From assembly GCF_005048205.1 (NCBI RefSeq), contig NZ_SUMF01000024.1, positions 1 to 47,624 on the forward strand: DNA of 47,624 bases, read 5' to 3'. Positions 18,515-26,083 of this stretch are shown here, in pieces. Both the position numbers and the translations under genes were made by a program. This DNA comes from Chitiniphilus eburneus. Its GTDB lineage: Bacteria > Pseudomonadota > Gammaproteobacteria > Burkholderiales > Chitinibacteraceae. A model generated the notes under the pieces. The model ran no database searches, was not told where the DNA came from, and saw nothing but the letters and a program-made list of their open reading frames with translations. Each line of letters starts with the position of its first letter. Position 1 is the first letter of the stretch.

Positions 18515-19894
18515 ATGTCCTCCACCATCCGCCTGAGCGCGGTCGAATTGCGCGCTTCGCTGAGCCTGGCGGGGCTGTACGCCCTGCGCATGCTGGGCAT
18601 GTTCCTGATCCTGCCCGTATTTGCCGTGTATGCCGGCCGCCTGCCCGGCGGTGATAACCATGTGTTGGTCGGCCTGGCCTTCGGCGCCTACGGCCTGACC
18701 CAGGCGTTGCTGCAACTGCCGTTCGGCATGTGGAGCGACCGTGTCGGGCGCAAGCGGGTGATCTACATCGGCCTGGCGCTGTTCGCCGTCGGCAGCGTGA
18801 TCTGCGCCATGGCCGACCATATCGCGTGGATGATCGTCGGCCGCGCGGTGCAGGGCGCCGGGGCGATCTCGGCGGCGGTGACCGCGCTGCTGGCCGATCT
18901 GACCCGCGAAGAACACCGCACCAAGGCGATGGCGATGATCGGCGCCAGTATCGCCAGTACCTTTGCCGTATCGCTGGTGGCGGCGCCCAAGCTGGCGGAG
19001 TGGGTGGGCCTGACCGGCATCTTTGTGCTGACCGCCGTGCTGGCGCTGGCGGCCATCGTCGGCGTGGCGCGGGTGATTCCGAACCCGGCGCTGTCGCGCC
19101 ATCATTCCGATGCCGAGGCCGATACCAGCCGGCTGCCGCAGGTGCTGCGGCACGGGCAGTTGCTGCGGCTGAACTACGGCGTGTTCGCGCTGCACGCGGG
19201 CCAGATGGCCATGTTCACGGTGATGCCGCTGCTGCTGTCGCGCGTCGGCGGGCTGGACGTGGCGCACCACTGGTGGGTCTATCTACCGGTGGTGCTGGTG
19301 AGTTTCGTGCTGATGGTGCCGGCGGTGATCGTCGGCGAAAAGCGGCACAAGCTGAAGCAGGTGTTCCTGTTTGCCATCGCGCTGATGTTCGTCGCGCAAC
19401 TGGGCATGGCGCTGTGGCTGCCCAGCCTGGGCGCCATCGTGCTGTGGCTGGGCGTGTATTTCGTGGCGTTCAACATCCTGGAGGCCACCCAGCCCAGCCT
19501 GATCTCCAAGGTGGCGCCGGTCGAGGCGCGCGGCACGGCGATGGGCGTGTACAACACCTGCCAGTCGGCCGCGATGTTCATTGGCTCCGCCATGGCGGGC
19601 TGGCTGTACCAGCATGCGGGCGCGGAGCCGGTGTTCCTGGCGGGCGCGGTGCTGATGGCAATCTGGCTGGTGGTGGCCGCCGGCATGCGCGCGCCGCTGC
19701 CGGTCAGCACCCGCATGTTTCACATTGGCGAGCACTGGGGGGGCGATGCGGTGGGCCTCTCTGATAAACTCGGGCGGATTGACGGCGTGAAAGAAGCCGT
19801 CGTACTGATGGATGAACGTGTGGCGCTGCTGAAAGTCCTGCAAACCGGCTGGGACGAGGCCGCCGCGCAACAACTGATCGCGGAGACGAAATAA
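18515..19894 (+). CDS. MFS transporter with C-terminal cytosolic domain (YajR-like)
   Basis: 459 residues with 12 predicted membrane helices. MFS motif A is [11 protein letters not shown] between helices 2 and 3. After helix 12 a short soluble tail ([26 protein letters not shown]) resembles the ferredoxin-like YAM domain of E. coli YajR (454 residues). The transported compound is unknown; most relatives are drug or proton antiporters of the inner membrane. ATG 18515 is chosen because the first helix follows directly; 50 upstream in-frame codons are GC-rich nonsense. Its stop is 2 nt before ssb, so the two are probably co-transcribed, and the order uvrA / MFS / ssb is common in betaproteobacteria. 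Confidence 0.9.
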   Translation: MSSTIRLSAVELRASLSLAGLYALRMLGMFLILPVFAVYAGRLPGGDNHVLVGLAFGAYGLTQALLQLPFGMWSDRVGRKRVIYIGLALFAVGSVICAMADHIAWMIVGRAVQGAGAISAAVTALLADLTREEHRTKAMAMIGASIASTFAVSLVAAPKLAEWVGLTGIFVLTAVLALAAIVGVARVIPNPALSRHHSDAEADTSRLPQVLRHGQLLRLNYGVFALHAGQMAMFTVMPLLLSRVGGLDVAHHWWVYLPVVLVSFVLMVPAVIVGEKRHKLKQVFLFAIALMFVAQLGMALWLPSLGAIVLWLGVYFVAFNILEATQPSLISKVAPVEARGTAMGVYNTCQSAAMFIGSAMAGWLYQHAGAEPVFLAGAVLMAIWLVVAAGMRAPLPVSTRMFHIGEHWGGDAVGLSDKLGRIDGVKEAVVLMDERVALLKVLQTGWDEAAAQQLIAETK

Positions 19895-19896
19895 AG

Positions 19897-20418
19897 ATGG
19901 CATCGCTGAACAAGGTCCTACTCATCGGCAACCTGGGGCGCGACCCCGAGGTGCGCTACCTGCCCAGCGGCGGTGCGGTCTGCAATTTCAGCATCGCCAC
20001 CACCGAGCGCTTCAAGGACAAGCAGGGCCAGCAGCAGGAAAAGACCGAGTGGCACAACATCGTCATGTATAACCGCCTGGCCGAAATTGCCGGCGAATAC
20101 CTGAAGAAGGGCAGCTCGGTGTATATCGAAGGCCGTATCCAGACCCGCAAGTGGCAGGACAAGCAGACCGGCGCCGACCGCTATACCACCGAAATCGTTG
20201 CCGACCAGATGCAGATGCTGTCCGGCCGTGGCGGCGCGGGCGGTGGTGCGGGTGGCGGCTTCCAGCAAGGTGGCGACGACTTCAACCAGGAATACAGCCA
20301 GGCCCCGGCGCCGGCCGCCCGCCCGCAGCAGCAGGCCCGCCCGCAACAGGCCGCCCCGGCCCCGCGCCCGGCCGCGCCGAAGAACTTCGACGATTTCGAG
20401 GACGATATCCCGTTCTGA
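19897..20418 (+). CDS. ssb: Single-stranded DNA-binding protein
   Basis: 173 residues. The OB fold covers about residues 1-110 ([41 protein letters not shown]). A Gly/Gln/Pro/Ala-rich disordered linker follows, then the acidic protein-interaction tip DDFEDDIPF. It coats single-stranded DNA in replication, recombination and repair, and recruits partners through the tip. GGAG lies inside the end of the MFS gene ahead of it. The last codons and the downstream terminator are duplicated at 23341, and 24 nt of the linker recur at 26084 (see findings). Confidence 0.98.
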   Translation: MASLNKVLLIGNLGRDPEVRYLPSGGAVCNFSIATTERFKDKQGQQQEKTEWHNIVMYNRLAEIAGEYLKKGSSVYIEGRIQTRKWQDKQTGADRYTTEIVADQMQMLSGRGGAGGGAGGGFQQGGDDFNQEYSQAPAPAARPQQQARPQQAAPAPRPAAPKNFDDFEDDIPF

Positions 20419-20492
20419 ACCAGACCTGATGCAGAGTTGTAACTAATTGGAGGGAGGCCATTGATTTGGCTTCCCTTTTTCTTTTGGGGGTT
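20413..20492 (+). repeat. Direct repeat of the ssb end and terminator, copy 1
   Basis: 80 nt covering the final Phe codon and stop of ssb plus the following terminator. It matches 23341-23420 at 79 of 80 positions (the difference is A at 20435 against C at 23363). Weaker similarity continues to GGCTGCAT. It marks the left border of the ars region. Confidence 0.95.
20452..20485 (+). terminator. Rho-independent terminator of ssb
   Basis: Stem GGGAGGCC / GGCTTCCC (8 bp with one G-U pair), an 8-nt loop, then TTTTTCTTTT. An identical second copy is at 23380-23413. Confidence 0.9.
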
Positions 20493-20571
20493 TGTTTCGA
20501 CGGGGCTGCATCAACAAGGATCATTCAGATGCGCCTACGCAGCATGGCAATCACCCGTGCCGGGTTCGCCC

Positions 20572-21645
20572 TCATGCAGTGCGCTCGTACCAGCCCTTGC
20601 TTGCATTCACCACTTTCACCACCAGCAGCATGACCGGCACTTCGATCAGCACGCCCACAACGGTTGCCAGTGCCGCGCCCGACTCGAAGCCGAACAGGCT
20701 GATGGCCGCAGCCACGGCCAGTTCAAAGAAGTTCGAAGCGCCGATGAGCGCCGACGGGCAGGCGATGTTGTGTTTCTCGCCAACTACTTTGTTCAGCCAG
20801 TAGGCCAGCGCCGAATTGAAGAAGACCTGGATGAGGATGGGTACCGCCAGCAAGGCGATGATCAGCGGCTGCTTGAGGATGGCTTCACCCTGGAAGGCGA
20901 ACAGCAGCACCAGGGTTGCCAACAGTGCCGAGATGGACCAGGGACCGATCCGGGCCATCGTGGCATCGAAGGCGGCTTGCCCTTTGGCCAGCAACGCCCG
21001 GCGCCAGAGCTGGGCCAGGATGACCGGAATCACGATGTAGAGGACAACCGAGGTCAGCAGCGTATCCCACGGCACCGTGATGGACGAGATGCCCAGCAGG
21101 AAGGCCACGATCGGCGCAAAGGCAAACACCATGATGCTGTCGTTCATGGCGACCTGGGAAAGCGTGAACAACGGGTCGCCAGTCGACAGCCGGCTCCAGA
21201 CGAAGACCATGGCAGTGCAGGGCGCCGCAGCCAGGAGGATGAGCCCGGCGATATAGCTGTCCAATTGCTCGGCGGGTAGAAACGGTGCAAACAGGTTGCG
21301 CACGAAGAGCCAGCCCAGAAAGGCCATGGAGAACGGCTTGACCAGCCAGTTCACGAACAGCGTGACGCCAATGCCCCGGGCATGCTGTTTGACTTCATGA
21401 AGGGCACCGAAATCGACCTTGATCAGCATCGGGATGATCATCACCCAGATGAGCAGACCCACCGGCAGATTGACCTGGGCAACCTCCATGCGGCCGATGG
21501 CCTGGAATACGCCAGGTACGATCTGACCCACCACGATGCCAGCGACGATGCACAGAAACACCCACACCGTGAGGTAGCGTTCAAAGACACTCATCGGCAC
21601 GCTGGCGGCGCGCTTGGCGGTTGCCTCGCATTGAGTAACGGACAT
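20572..21645 (-). CDS. acr3: ACR3 family arsenite efflux transporter
   Basis: 357 residues with ten predicted membrane helices. The conserved Cys that binds As(III) is in LILLAAAPCTAMVFVWS (helix 4), and the second ACR3 mark is ALIGASNFFELAVAAAISLFG. It pumps arsenite across the inner membrane, driven by the proton gradient. The start MSVTQCEATAKR is chosen because GGAG lies 5 nt upstream; it is 11 nt after the arsC stop codon. A longer open frame upstream overlaps arsC antiframe and is rejected. Last gene of the arsR-arsI-arsC-acr3 operon. Confidence 0.95.
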   Translation of the reverse strand: MSVTQCEATAKRAASVPMSVFERYLTVWVFLCIVAGIVVGQIVPGVFQAIGRMEVAQVNLPVGLLIWVMIIPMLIKVDFGALHEVKQHARGIGVTLFVNWLVKPFSMAFLGWLFVRNLFAPFLPAEQLDSYIAGLILLAAAPCTAMVFVWSRLSTGDPLFTLSQVAMNDSIMVFAFAPIVAFLLGISSITVPWDTLLTSVVLYIVIPVILAQLWRRALLAKGQAAFDATMARIGPWSISALLATLVLLFAFQGEAILKQPLIIALLAVPILIQVFFNSALAYWLNKVVGEKHNIACPSALIGASNFFELAVAAAISLFGFESGAALATVVGVLIEVPVMLLVVKVVNASKGWYERTA

Positions 21646-21656
21646 GATGGCTCCTT

Positions 21657-22070
21657 TTACAGCCCCAGCGCTTCGCGGACGGCCGGCACCAGGCGGGCAC
21701 GGATGTCGTCGCGCACCGCCAGGAAGCGCTCCAGCGGCTCGCCATGGGGGTCGTGGAAGCCAACATGGATACGCTTGGTCGGCCGCGGGAAGATGGGGCA
21801 GGTTTCCTTGGCGTTGTCGCAGACGCTGACGACCAGGTCGATGTGCTGATCCATGACCGCTTCGACCGTCTTGGGATGCAGCCCTTCGGTCGGCAGGCCG
21901 GCAAGCTTCAATGCCTCGATTGCACCATCCGCAACCTTGGGCTGCGGGCTGGTGCCGGCGGAGATGCCGCGTACGAGCCCCGCGAGGTCGTGGTTGAGAA
22001 TGGCTTCGCCCATCTGGGAACGGCAGGAGTTGCCGGTGCAAAGGACAAGAACGGTTTGGGGGTGGCTCAT
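21657..22070 (-). CDS. arsC: Arsenate reductase ArsC (low-molecular-weight phosphatase fold)
   Basis: 137 residues. The P-loop is C11-TGNSC-R17 (CX5R) and the redox pair C84/C91 is in VCDNAKETCPIF, the arrangement of thioredoxin-coupled ArsC. It reduces arsenate to arsenite, which the ACR3 pump downstream exports. FHDPHGEP is the usual aspartate-loop region. The Shine-Dalgarno is weak. The 132-nt gap to arsI contains a CGAGCCC / GGGCTCG hairpin without a T-tract, which might tune expression between arsI and arsC. Confidence 0.95.
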   Translation of the reverse strand: MSHPQTVLVLCTGNSCRSQMGEAILNHDLAGLVRGISAGTSPQPKVADGAIEALKLAGLPTEGLHPKTVEAVMDQHIDLVVSVCDNAKETCPIFPRPTKRIHVGFHDPHGEPLERFLAVRDDIRARLVPAVREALGL

Positions 22071-22202
22071 CGTCGGTTCTACTGAGATTTGGTTGGAGGA
22101 AAAGAGGCCGTGGTTCAGCCCTGCGCGCAGCCGAGCCCTGCGGGTTGGGGGGCTCGCTGCGGCACGCGGGGTGGGGGGCGATACGTAAAGCGTCTCCGGG
22201 TA

Positions 22203-22679
22203 CTAGCAGCAGCCGCTGCCTAGTGCGCAGCAGTTGGTTGCGTCCGTGGGAAGGGTTTGCAACTTCGGCGAGGGCGGAGCGCAGCAGGTGGCTTGGGCAC
22301 CAGCCCGGTTATAGGTAGGCGCCGACCCCAAGGTCCGATAGCTCTCCCAGGCGATGCCGCTGGGATCGGTGGTCCAGTGTTTGTCCGATTCGGCATAGCA
22401 ACAGGTGGTCTGGGGCTCGCTCACCACACTGAGATTGGCTGCTTCGAGCTGGGCCTGGAGCGCGGCGAGTTCGTTGTCGCTGTCCACTTGAATGCCCAGG
22501 TGATTGACGCCGGCGGAGGCGCCACGCTGAGAGATCGCAAAGTTGATGCGCGGGTCTTCCAGCATCCACTTGGCGTAGTCCGGTTTCTGGACGGTGGGCG
22601 CCGTATTGAACATGGCCGAGTAGAACCGGATGCTGTCTTCGATATCTTCAACGGAGACATGGACGTGGAAACGCTTCAT
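22203..22679 (-). CDS. arsI: ArsI C-As lyase (extradiol dioxygenase fold)
   Basis: 158 residues. The start MKRFHVHVSVEDI, the glyoxalase/dioxygenase fold, metal ligands near H5, H60 (NHLGI) and E112 (AWESY) and the vicinal thiols C93-C94 (TTCCYAESDKHW) are those of ArsI. The enzyme uses Fe(II) and oxygen to break the C-As bond of methylarsenite and trivalent aromatic arsenicals, yielding arsenite for export. The tail carries three extra Cys pairs (TCCAPP, NCCALG, GCC), which may help capture As(III). It is 18 nt after arsR, clearly the same operon. Confidence 0.93.
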   Translation of the reverse strand: MKRFHVHVSVEDIEDSIRFYSAMFNTAPTVQKPDYAKWMLEDPRINFAISQRGASAGVNHLGIQVDSDNELAALQAQLEAANLSVVSEPQTTCCYAESDKHWTTDPSGIAWESYRTLGSAPTYNRAGAQATCCAPPSPKLQTLPTDATNCCALGSGCC

Positions 22680-22697
22680 GACAGACTCCTCACAAGG

Positions 22698-23033
22698 TCA
22701 ATTGCACTGGCCATCGCAGTTGGTGAGTGCGGTGTCGACGCCGCAGGGCATGCCGCTACAGCAGTTTTCGGTCAGAAAACCCAACAGCTCATTCATCGCG
22801 GCATAGTTGGCCGAATAGAAAACGAAGCGGCTTTCCTGCCGGGCCGTGATGAGCTGGGCATGGGCCAGCTCCTTCAGGTGAAAGGAGAGCGTGGCCGGCG
22901 GAACCCCGAGGGCGTCACCGATCCGTCCCACCGCCATGCCTTCCGGGCCTGCGGTGACCAGCAGGCGGAAGATGGCGAGACGAGTGTCTTGGGCAAGCGC
23001 GGCGAGGCGCGTCACGGCGGCTTTGTTTTCCAT
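22698..23033 (-). CDS. arsR: ArsR family arsenic-responsive repressor
   Basis: 111 residues. Winged-helix domain with the recognition region GVPPATLSFHLKELAHAQLI. The inducer-binding Cys are C91, C92 and C97 in ENCCSGMPCG at the C-terminus, the layout of the Acidithiobacillus-type ArsR rather than the plasmid R773 type with Cys in the DNA-binding helix. Arsenite binding releases DNA and opens the operon. It is the first gene of the minus-strand ars operon. A dyad overlaps its start. MENKAAVTRL is taken as the start, since upstream codons are non-conserved. Confidence 0.94.
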   Translation of the reverse strand: MENKAAVTRLAALAQDTRLAIFRLLVTAGPEGMAVGRIGDALGVPPATLSFHLKELAHAQLITARQESRFVFYSANYAAMNELLGFLTENCCSGMPCGVDTALTNCDGQCN

Positions 23034-23035
23034 AA

Positions 23036-23051
23036 TTCCATTTTCATGGAA
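23036..23051. promoter_or_regulatory. Candidate ArsR operator
   Basis: TTCCAT and ATGGAA form a perfect 6-bp dyad with a 4-nt spacer (TTTC), ending 3 nt before the arsR ATG. A repressor there would block both initiation and ribosome access. The region beyond it to 23340 has no gene that I can support. Confidence 0.5.
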
Positions 23052-23340
23052 ATATAGAATAAAGGTCAAGCGCGATACCGATGGCTGTTCGCTCGCCGTC
23101 GTGCCAACCCTCGTGCAGACATGAGTACTGATGTGAGCCTGCCGCAAGCGATGGTCAGATCAAAGCGGCTCTTGGTCGGGGGCTGGCATGGCGCAGACTG
23201 GCGGCTTGTATGTGTGGTTGTTGACCCAGAGCCTGGCGCATTGTCGATGGTGGCCAATTGTTTACGCCATGGATGGAAGTTGAGGGGGGGCAATTCAAAG
23301 TGGTGCACATTGTCTACATATTGTTTGGTATGCAGAACCA

Positions 23341-23420
23341 TTCTGAACCAGACCTGATGCAGCGTTGTAACTAATTGGAGGGAGGCCATTGATTTGGCTT
23401 CCCTTTTTCTTTTGGGGGTT
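23341..23420 (+). repeat. Direct repeat of the ssb end and terminator, copy 2
   Basis: 79 of 80 positions match 20413-20492, including the TTCTGA of the ssb stop and the whole terminator. There is no ssb coding sequence before it. It is the right border of the ars region. The following 257 nt to the integron end hold no gene I can support. Confidence 0.95.
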
Positions 23421-23677
23421 GATTCCGAGGCTGCATTGGCGACGACGGGTTTGGTTCGCGACGCCAAACATCGATCCGGGTCATCCATGCCTGCCCGGGG
23501 TGGCCTCAATCCACCCAAGTTAAGCGCGGAGTATGGTTGTTCTTGCCCCCCATTCTGGTGCTCGTGACCACTTCGCTGATTGAATGTGATTATCGCCATG
23601 CTTTCAAAGACAGCTCCTCGGCCAAAGCAGAAGTTCATATTCATTTGATTAATGTCGACTTATCGTTGCAATGCGGA

Positions 23678-23697
23678 CTCCAACGTTGGAGTTAGAA
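23678..23697 (-). other. Terminal attC remnant of the array
   Basis: On the minus strand TTCTAAC, a good R'' core, is followed at once by TCCAACGTTGGAG, which ends in an R'-like GTTGGAG. The central hairpin of a normal attC is missing, so this end of the array looks truncated. It begins 5 nt after the last cassette ORF. Confidence 0.5.
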
Positions 23698-23701
23698 GGC
23701 T

Positions 23702-24481
23702 TCACGAAAGGCAAAACCACTCTCGATTCAAACCATCTGCCAGAAGTGATTTGTCATCAATGATGGGCTTAAAAGGCAAGACTCCCTGCTTCGACAATAG
23801 CCCATACAGTTCGGACGCATAGCGATGCGCGTAGTCTTCCTTCACGGGCTTCGTCTTGGCATCCCATTCCTCGCTAGAGGACTGGCTATAGTCAATGTGG
23901 TGGCCAATCTCATGGAGAAAAGTTCGGTACAGAACCGTATTGCGCAACGAATTTGGAGTCGTATGAATTTGAATACCGCGTCGGACGTTGCGAATTTCAT
24001 GCCCATCCTTACGCAAGCGTTCAAGCTCTCGGGTATACTCGGGAGTTATCGACTTATCCCAATCAATTGGCGCAAGGTCTTGCGCTTCTATGACAATCGC
24101 AGCGCCCCTATGCTTATCAATATCGAATGAAAATATGGCCCGTCCCCAGACCGGACACAAAATACGTTGTTTTCTCGTTGGCTGACGCATAACAACAAAG
24201 TCGAACGAGTTAAGAACATTGACGCTGCAATGAGAGAGGACAGCACAAATGTCGTCTACCGTACACGGATAAAACCAGTCTGATCGCGTTGGCTCAACGA
24301 AGAACTTGAGTTCACGTTCGCCAATCGATTTTGTGACGACAACGTAAGAGCTCAGCTTTTCGAAATAGCACTTAAGCTCATGCCACGACTCAGGGATGGT
24401 TAGCCTGTTGTTGGCGCCATGGCCATGGGCCTTGGTGCCAACATGCCTGTTTCGACGAGCGGGGTTCCAGCCGGGGCGCAT
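23702..24481 (-). CDS. Integron cassette protein with HEXXH zinc-metallopeptidase motif
   Basis: 259 residues, not a family I can name. The zincin motif is FLHEIGHHIDY near residue 190. About 20 residues later KEDYAHRYASEL offers a Glu in the place of the third zinc ligand, an arrangement like that of ImmA/IrrE-type peptidases (HExxH ... E-x-x-A-x-x-F/Y-A). No helix-turn-helix domain, signal peptide or membrane helix is visible. The N-terminal part (MRPGWNPARRNRH...) may be over-extended into the cassette junction; AAGG lies a few nt before the chosen ATG. Fourth and last cassette, visibly AT-richer than the chromosome. Substrate unknown. Confidence 0.72.
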   Translation of the reverse strand: MRPGWNPARRNRHVGTKAHGHGANNRLTIPESWHELKCYFEKLSSYVVVTKSIGERELKFFVEPTRSDWFYPCTVDDICAVLSHCSVNVLNSFDFVVMRQPTRKQRILCPVWGRAIFSFDIDKHRGAAIVIEAQDLAPIDWDKSITPEYTRELERLRKDGHEIRNVRRGIQIHTTPNSLRNTVLYRTFLHEIGHHIDYSQSSSEEWDAKTKPVKEDYAHRYASELYGLLSKQGVLPFKPIIDDKSLLADGLNREWFCLS

Positions 24482-24487
24482 ATAGCC

Positions 24488-24586
24488 TTCTAACGTTTGA
24501 CGTGAGGGGCCGCCGCAGCGGCGAAGCCGTGAAGGGAACCCACAGGCGTAGCTTGTGAGCGGTCCCTCTCGACGGAATTGTTAGCG
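24488..24586 (-). other. attC site of the third cassette
   Basis: 99 nt. On the minus strand R'' is CGCTAAC and R' is GTTAGAA, with a long imperfect hairpin between (GAGAGGGACCGCTC ... GCGGCCCCTC). The stop codon of the third cassette ORF is the TAA inside R''. Confidence 0.85.
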
Positions 24587-25000
24587 AGAGGCGCGTGCAG
24601 CAATATCTTGGACATAAACAAAGTACTTCTCGTGCGACGTAGGAACATTGAGCCAGTTGTAGCGCGAGATGGTTAGCTCTGAACTGCCGCCATCAGAATG
24701 GATCAAGTAGCTTTCTTGCTCTTTGAACTCGTTCGGACAAATTGCATGCGCTTCTTCGTTTGGCCGATATCGAAGGGAAACTATACTCCCAACAGGTAAT
24801 TGGCCGCCGAAAGATTGCTTGATTTCACTTTCGTACCCACTGGGTAGCTTTTTCAAAATACGGACCACGTAATACTTCGGAAGATCAGTCGATGAAATTT
24901 CAAGGTGATCAGGATATTTTACGAGTATCTTGCACGCTATTGCTTGAGTCGTCCCCAGAAGCATTGCCGAAACCGAAAGTATCTTAACAATGGCGCGCAT
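24581..25000 (-). CDS. Integron cassette protein, exported, unknown function
   Basis: 139 residues, unrecognised. The N-terminus MRAIVKILSVSAMLLGTTQAIAC is a good signal peptide; the Cys directly after AIA leaves open a lipoprotein, though the lipobox is weak. The mature part is a small beta-rich domain with one more Cys (AHAICPNEF), suggesting a single disulfide in the periplasm. The ATG lies just after the previous cassette's R' core, with GAG upstream. Third cassette. Function cannot be inferred. Confidence 0.72.
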   Translation of the reverse strand: MRAIVKILSVSAMLLGTTQAIACKILVKYPDHLEISSTDLPKYYVVRILKKLPSGYESEIKQSFGGQLPVGSIVSLRYRPNEEAHAICPNEFKEQESYLIHSDGGSSELTISRYNWLNVPTSHEKYFVYVQDIAARASR

Positions 25001-25009
25001 ATTCGATCT

Positions 25010-25078
25010 CGCTAACGTTTGACATGAGAGGCGCTGACCGGCTCGCCGGGCAGCGTTCTCTCGATGGAAAGGTTAGGC
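25010..25078 (-). other. attC site of the second cassette
   Basis: 69 nt. R'' is GCCTAAC and R' is GTTAGCG on the minus strand. The inner arms GAGAGAACGCTGCCCGGC and GCCGGTCAGCGCCTCTC form a strong stem. The second cassette ORF ends at the TAA within R''. Confidence 0.87.
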
Positions 25079-25399
25079 GTCTGGGCGTACATGCTGCTGC
25101 CAGAGTGCCTGAAAAGCTTCAGCTGTGATCGAGCAACCTTTGAACTGAGGATCTTCATTGATCTCTTCGAGCGTAGGTATTGGCTCGATGCTGAGACCAA
25201 TATCCCCGCTTGATTGGTGCTCCGAAGCGTACAGCGCCTTTCCGTCGCGGAATATCTCTAGTTTGCGCAGCTCATTCCGTGCTTCGTTAAGCTCAGACAC
25301 TAGGCGCACTGGTTCCTGCGGCTCGTTGTGCAGCCACGCCACATCGATGTATTGCCTCTGGGGACATGATTGCACTTCTGTGGCCTGAATGATTTGCAC
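25073..25399 (-). CDS. Integron cassette protein, DUF6881-like
   Basis: 108 residues. YIDVAWLHNEPQEPVRLVSELNEARNELRKLEIFRDGKALYAS followed by PTLEEINEDPQF is the pattern of the small DUF6881 proteins, of unknown function and often found singly in accessory DNA. No signal peptide. The start is uncertain: GTG at 25399 is the longest; homologous sequence begins at about residue 17 (YIDV), so a later GTG at codon 9 is possible. Second cassette. Confidence 0.75.
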   Translation of the reverse strand: MQIIQATEVQSCPQRQYIDVAWLHNEPQEPVRLVSELNEARNELRKLEIFRDGKALYASEHQSSGDIGLSIEPIPTLEEINEDPQFKGCSITAEAFQALWQQHVRPDA

Positions 25400-25413
25400 T
25401 GTGGACTTGAGAC

Positions 25414-25471
25414 GCCTAACGTTGGAAATCAGCCGCCCCGGTACGGGGTCGGCTGCATTGACTTGTTAGAG
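25414..25471 (-). other. attC site of the first cassette
   Basis: 58 nt, a textbook short attC. On the minus strand R'' CTCTAAC and R' GTTAGGC enclose a stem CAGCCG-A-CCCCG / CGGGG-CGGCTG with one unpaired A, the asymmetry that lets the integrase choose the strand. The stop of the first cassette ORF lies in R''. Confidence 0.92.
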
Positions 25472-25672
25472 GCGCAGAGGGCCAATGGCAGCAACACCCT
25501 GCTTATATGGCTCGAGAGTAGATGCTAAGTAGACCTCTCGATATGGCTTTTTCCCCTCATGCCATACGCAAGTTACGTATTGCCTGTCTTCTTCGTTAAT
25601 GCTTTCGACTGTCATAGATGAGCCGCCAGATTTAAGTTTAACAACGTCACCAGATTTAAATTGATGTTCCAT
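25466..25672 (-). CDS. Integron cassette protein, YodC/DUF2158-like
   Basis: 68 residues. MEHQFKSGDVVKLKSGGSSMTVESI followed by YVTCVWHEGKKPYREVYLASTLE matches the YodC (DUF2158) family of small beta-barrel-like proteins, a frequent integron cargo of unknown role. A perfect AAGGAG lies 7 nt before the ATG. It is the cassette next to attI, so under the array promoter it should be the most strongly expressed. Confidence 0.85.
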   Translation of the reverse strand: MEHQFKSGDVVKLKSGGSSMTVESINEEDRQYVTCVWHEGKKPYREVYLASTLEPYKQGVAAIGPLRL

Positions 25673-25687
25673 CAGCTATCTCCTTGC

Positions 25688-25821
25688 CTCTAACAGTTAA
25701 TAGACTGACCGCTCTATCAGTACATTAATAATCATACGGACGCCAAAACTCCCGTCCAAGCAACTGATCTTCAAGACTTTTCTCCCTGCGCCGTCCGTAT
25801 ATGCACATCAATCATACGGAC
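25688..25821 (-). promoter_or_regulatory. attI-like recombination region with candidate cassette promoter Pc
   Basis: On the minus strand the cassette junction core is GTTAGAG (25688-25694). Upstream, TTGGAC (25754-25759), a 17-nt spacer and TATGAT (25731-25736) form a plausible Pc reading into the cassettes. The 12-mer GTCCGTATGATT occurs twice (25730-25741 and 25810-25821), as the direct integrase-binding repeats of attI sites do. A partial inverse GTCCGTAT at 25792-25799 pairs with the outer copy. Confidence 0.65.
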
Positions 25822-25884
25822 ATGACGCACCTTACGCAGCATGTGCACACTGTCCGCTTTTTCATGTTGCTAAGGACTAACGTT

Positions 25885-26083
25885 ATGGGGAGCACTTCCC
25901 GCCAAGCCACGCCTGCTTGATCAGGTCTCCACTGTGTGCCGGCGCAGGCATTTCAGTCCCAAAACTGAGCAGGCCTATCGGTACTGGATTCGGCAGTTCA
26001 TCTTCTTCCATGGCAAGCAGCACCCCGCCACGCTCGGCACCAGCGAAGTCGAAGCGTTCTTGAACCACTTGGCGGTGACTCGG
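25885..26083 (+). pseudogene. intI: Integron integrase intI, frameshifted and truncated
   Basis: About 66 codons with unmistakable IntI N-terminal sequence (AKPRLLDQV, then TEQAYRYWIRQFIFFHGKQH and PATLGTSEVEAFLNHLAVT). The ATG at 25885 with AAGGA 8 nt upstream gives MGSTS. One extra base in TTCCCG near 25896-25901 then shifts the frame from the conserved AKPRLLDQV. Similarity stops abruptly at 26083. An intact IntI has about 320-340 residues, with catalytic Arg/His/Tyr in the lost part, so the protein is inactive. It is divergent from the cassettes, as expected for intI beside attI. Confidence 0.9.

Larger units (their letters stand above)
20413..23420. mobile_element. Putative arsenic-resistance island bounded by 80-bp direct repeats
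   Basis: Four ars genes, all on the minus strand, lie between two near-identical copies of the ssb 3' end. No integrase, transposase or short terminal inverted repeat is visible inside. Recombination between the repeats would remove the ars genes and leave ssb with one terminator. Mechanism of arrival unknown. Confidence 0.6.
23676..26083. mobile_element. Sedentary integron: four cassettes, attI/Pc region, inactivated intI
   Basis: Four minus-strand cassette ORFs are each followed by an attC-like site. They are read away from an attI-like region and a divergent, truncated intI on the plus strand. This is the canonical integron layout. All four cassette ORFs stop inside or next to the attC core, also typical. 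No intact integrase is in the window, so the array would be frozen unless another integrase acts on it. Confidence 0.88.

Noticed and set aside
20572-22041. A 489-codon version of the ACR3 transporter
   Set aside because: The first 132 codons lie antiframe over arsC; the good Shine-Dalgarno and family start are at 21645.
23121-23357. A 78-codon plus-strand frame between arsR and the second repeat
   Set aside because: It ends inside the direct repeat and shows no domain; probably debris.
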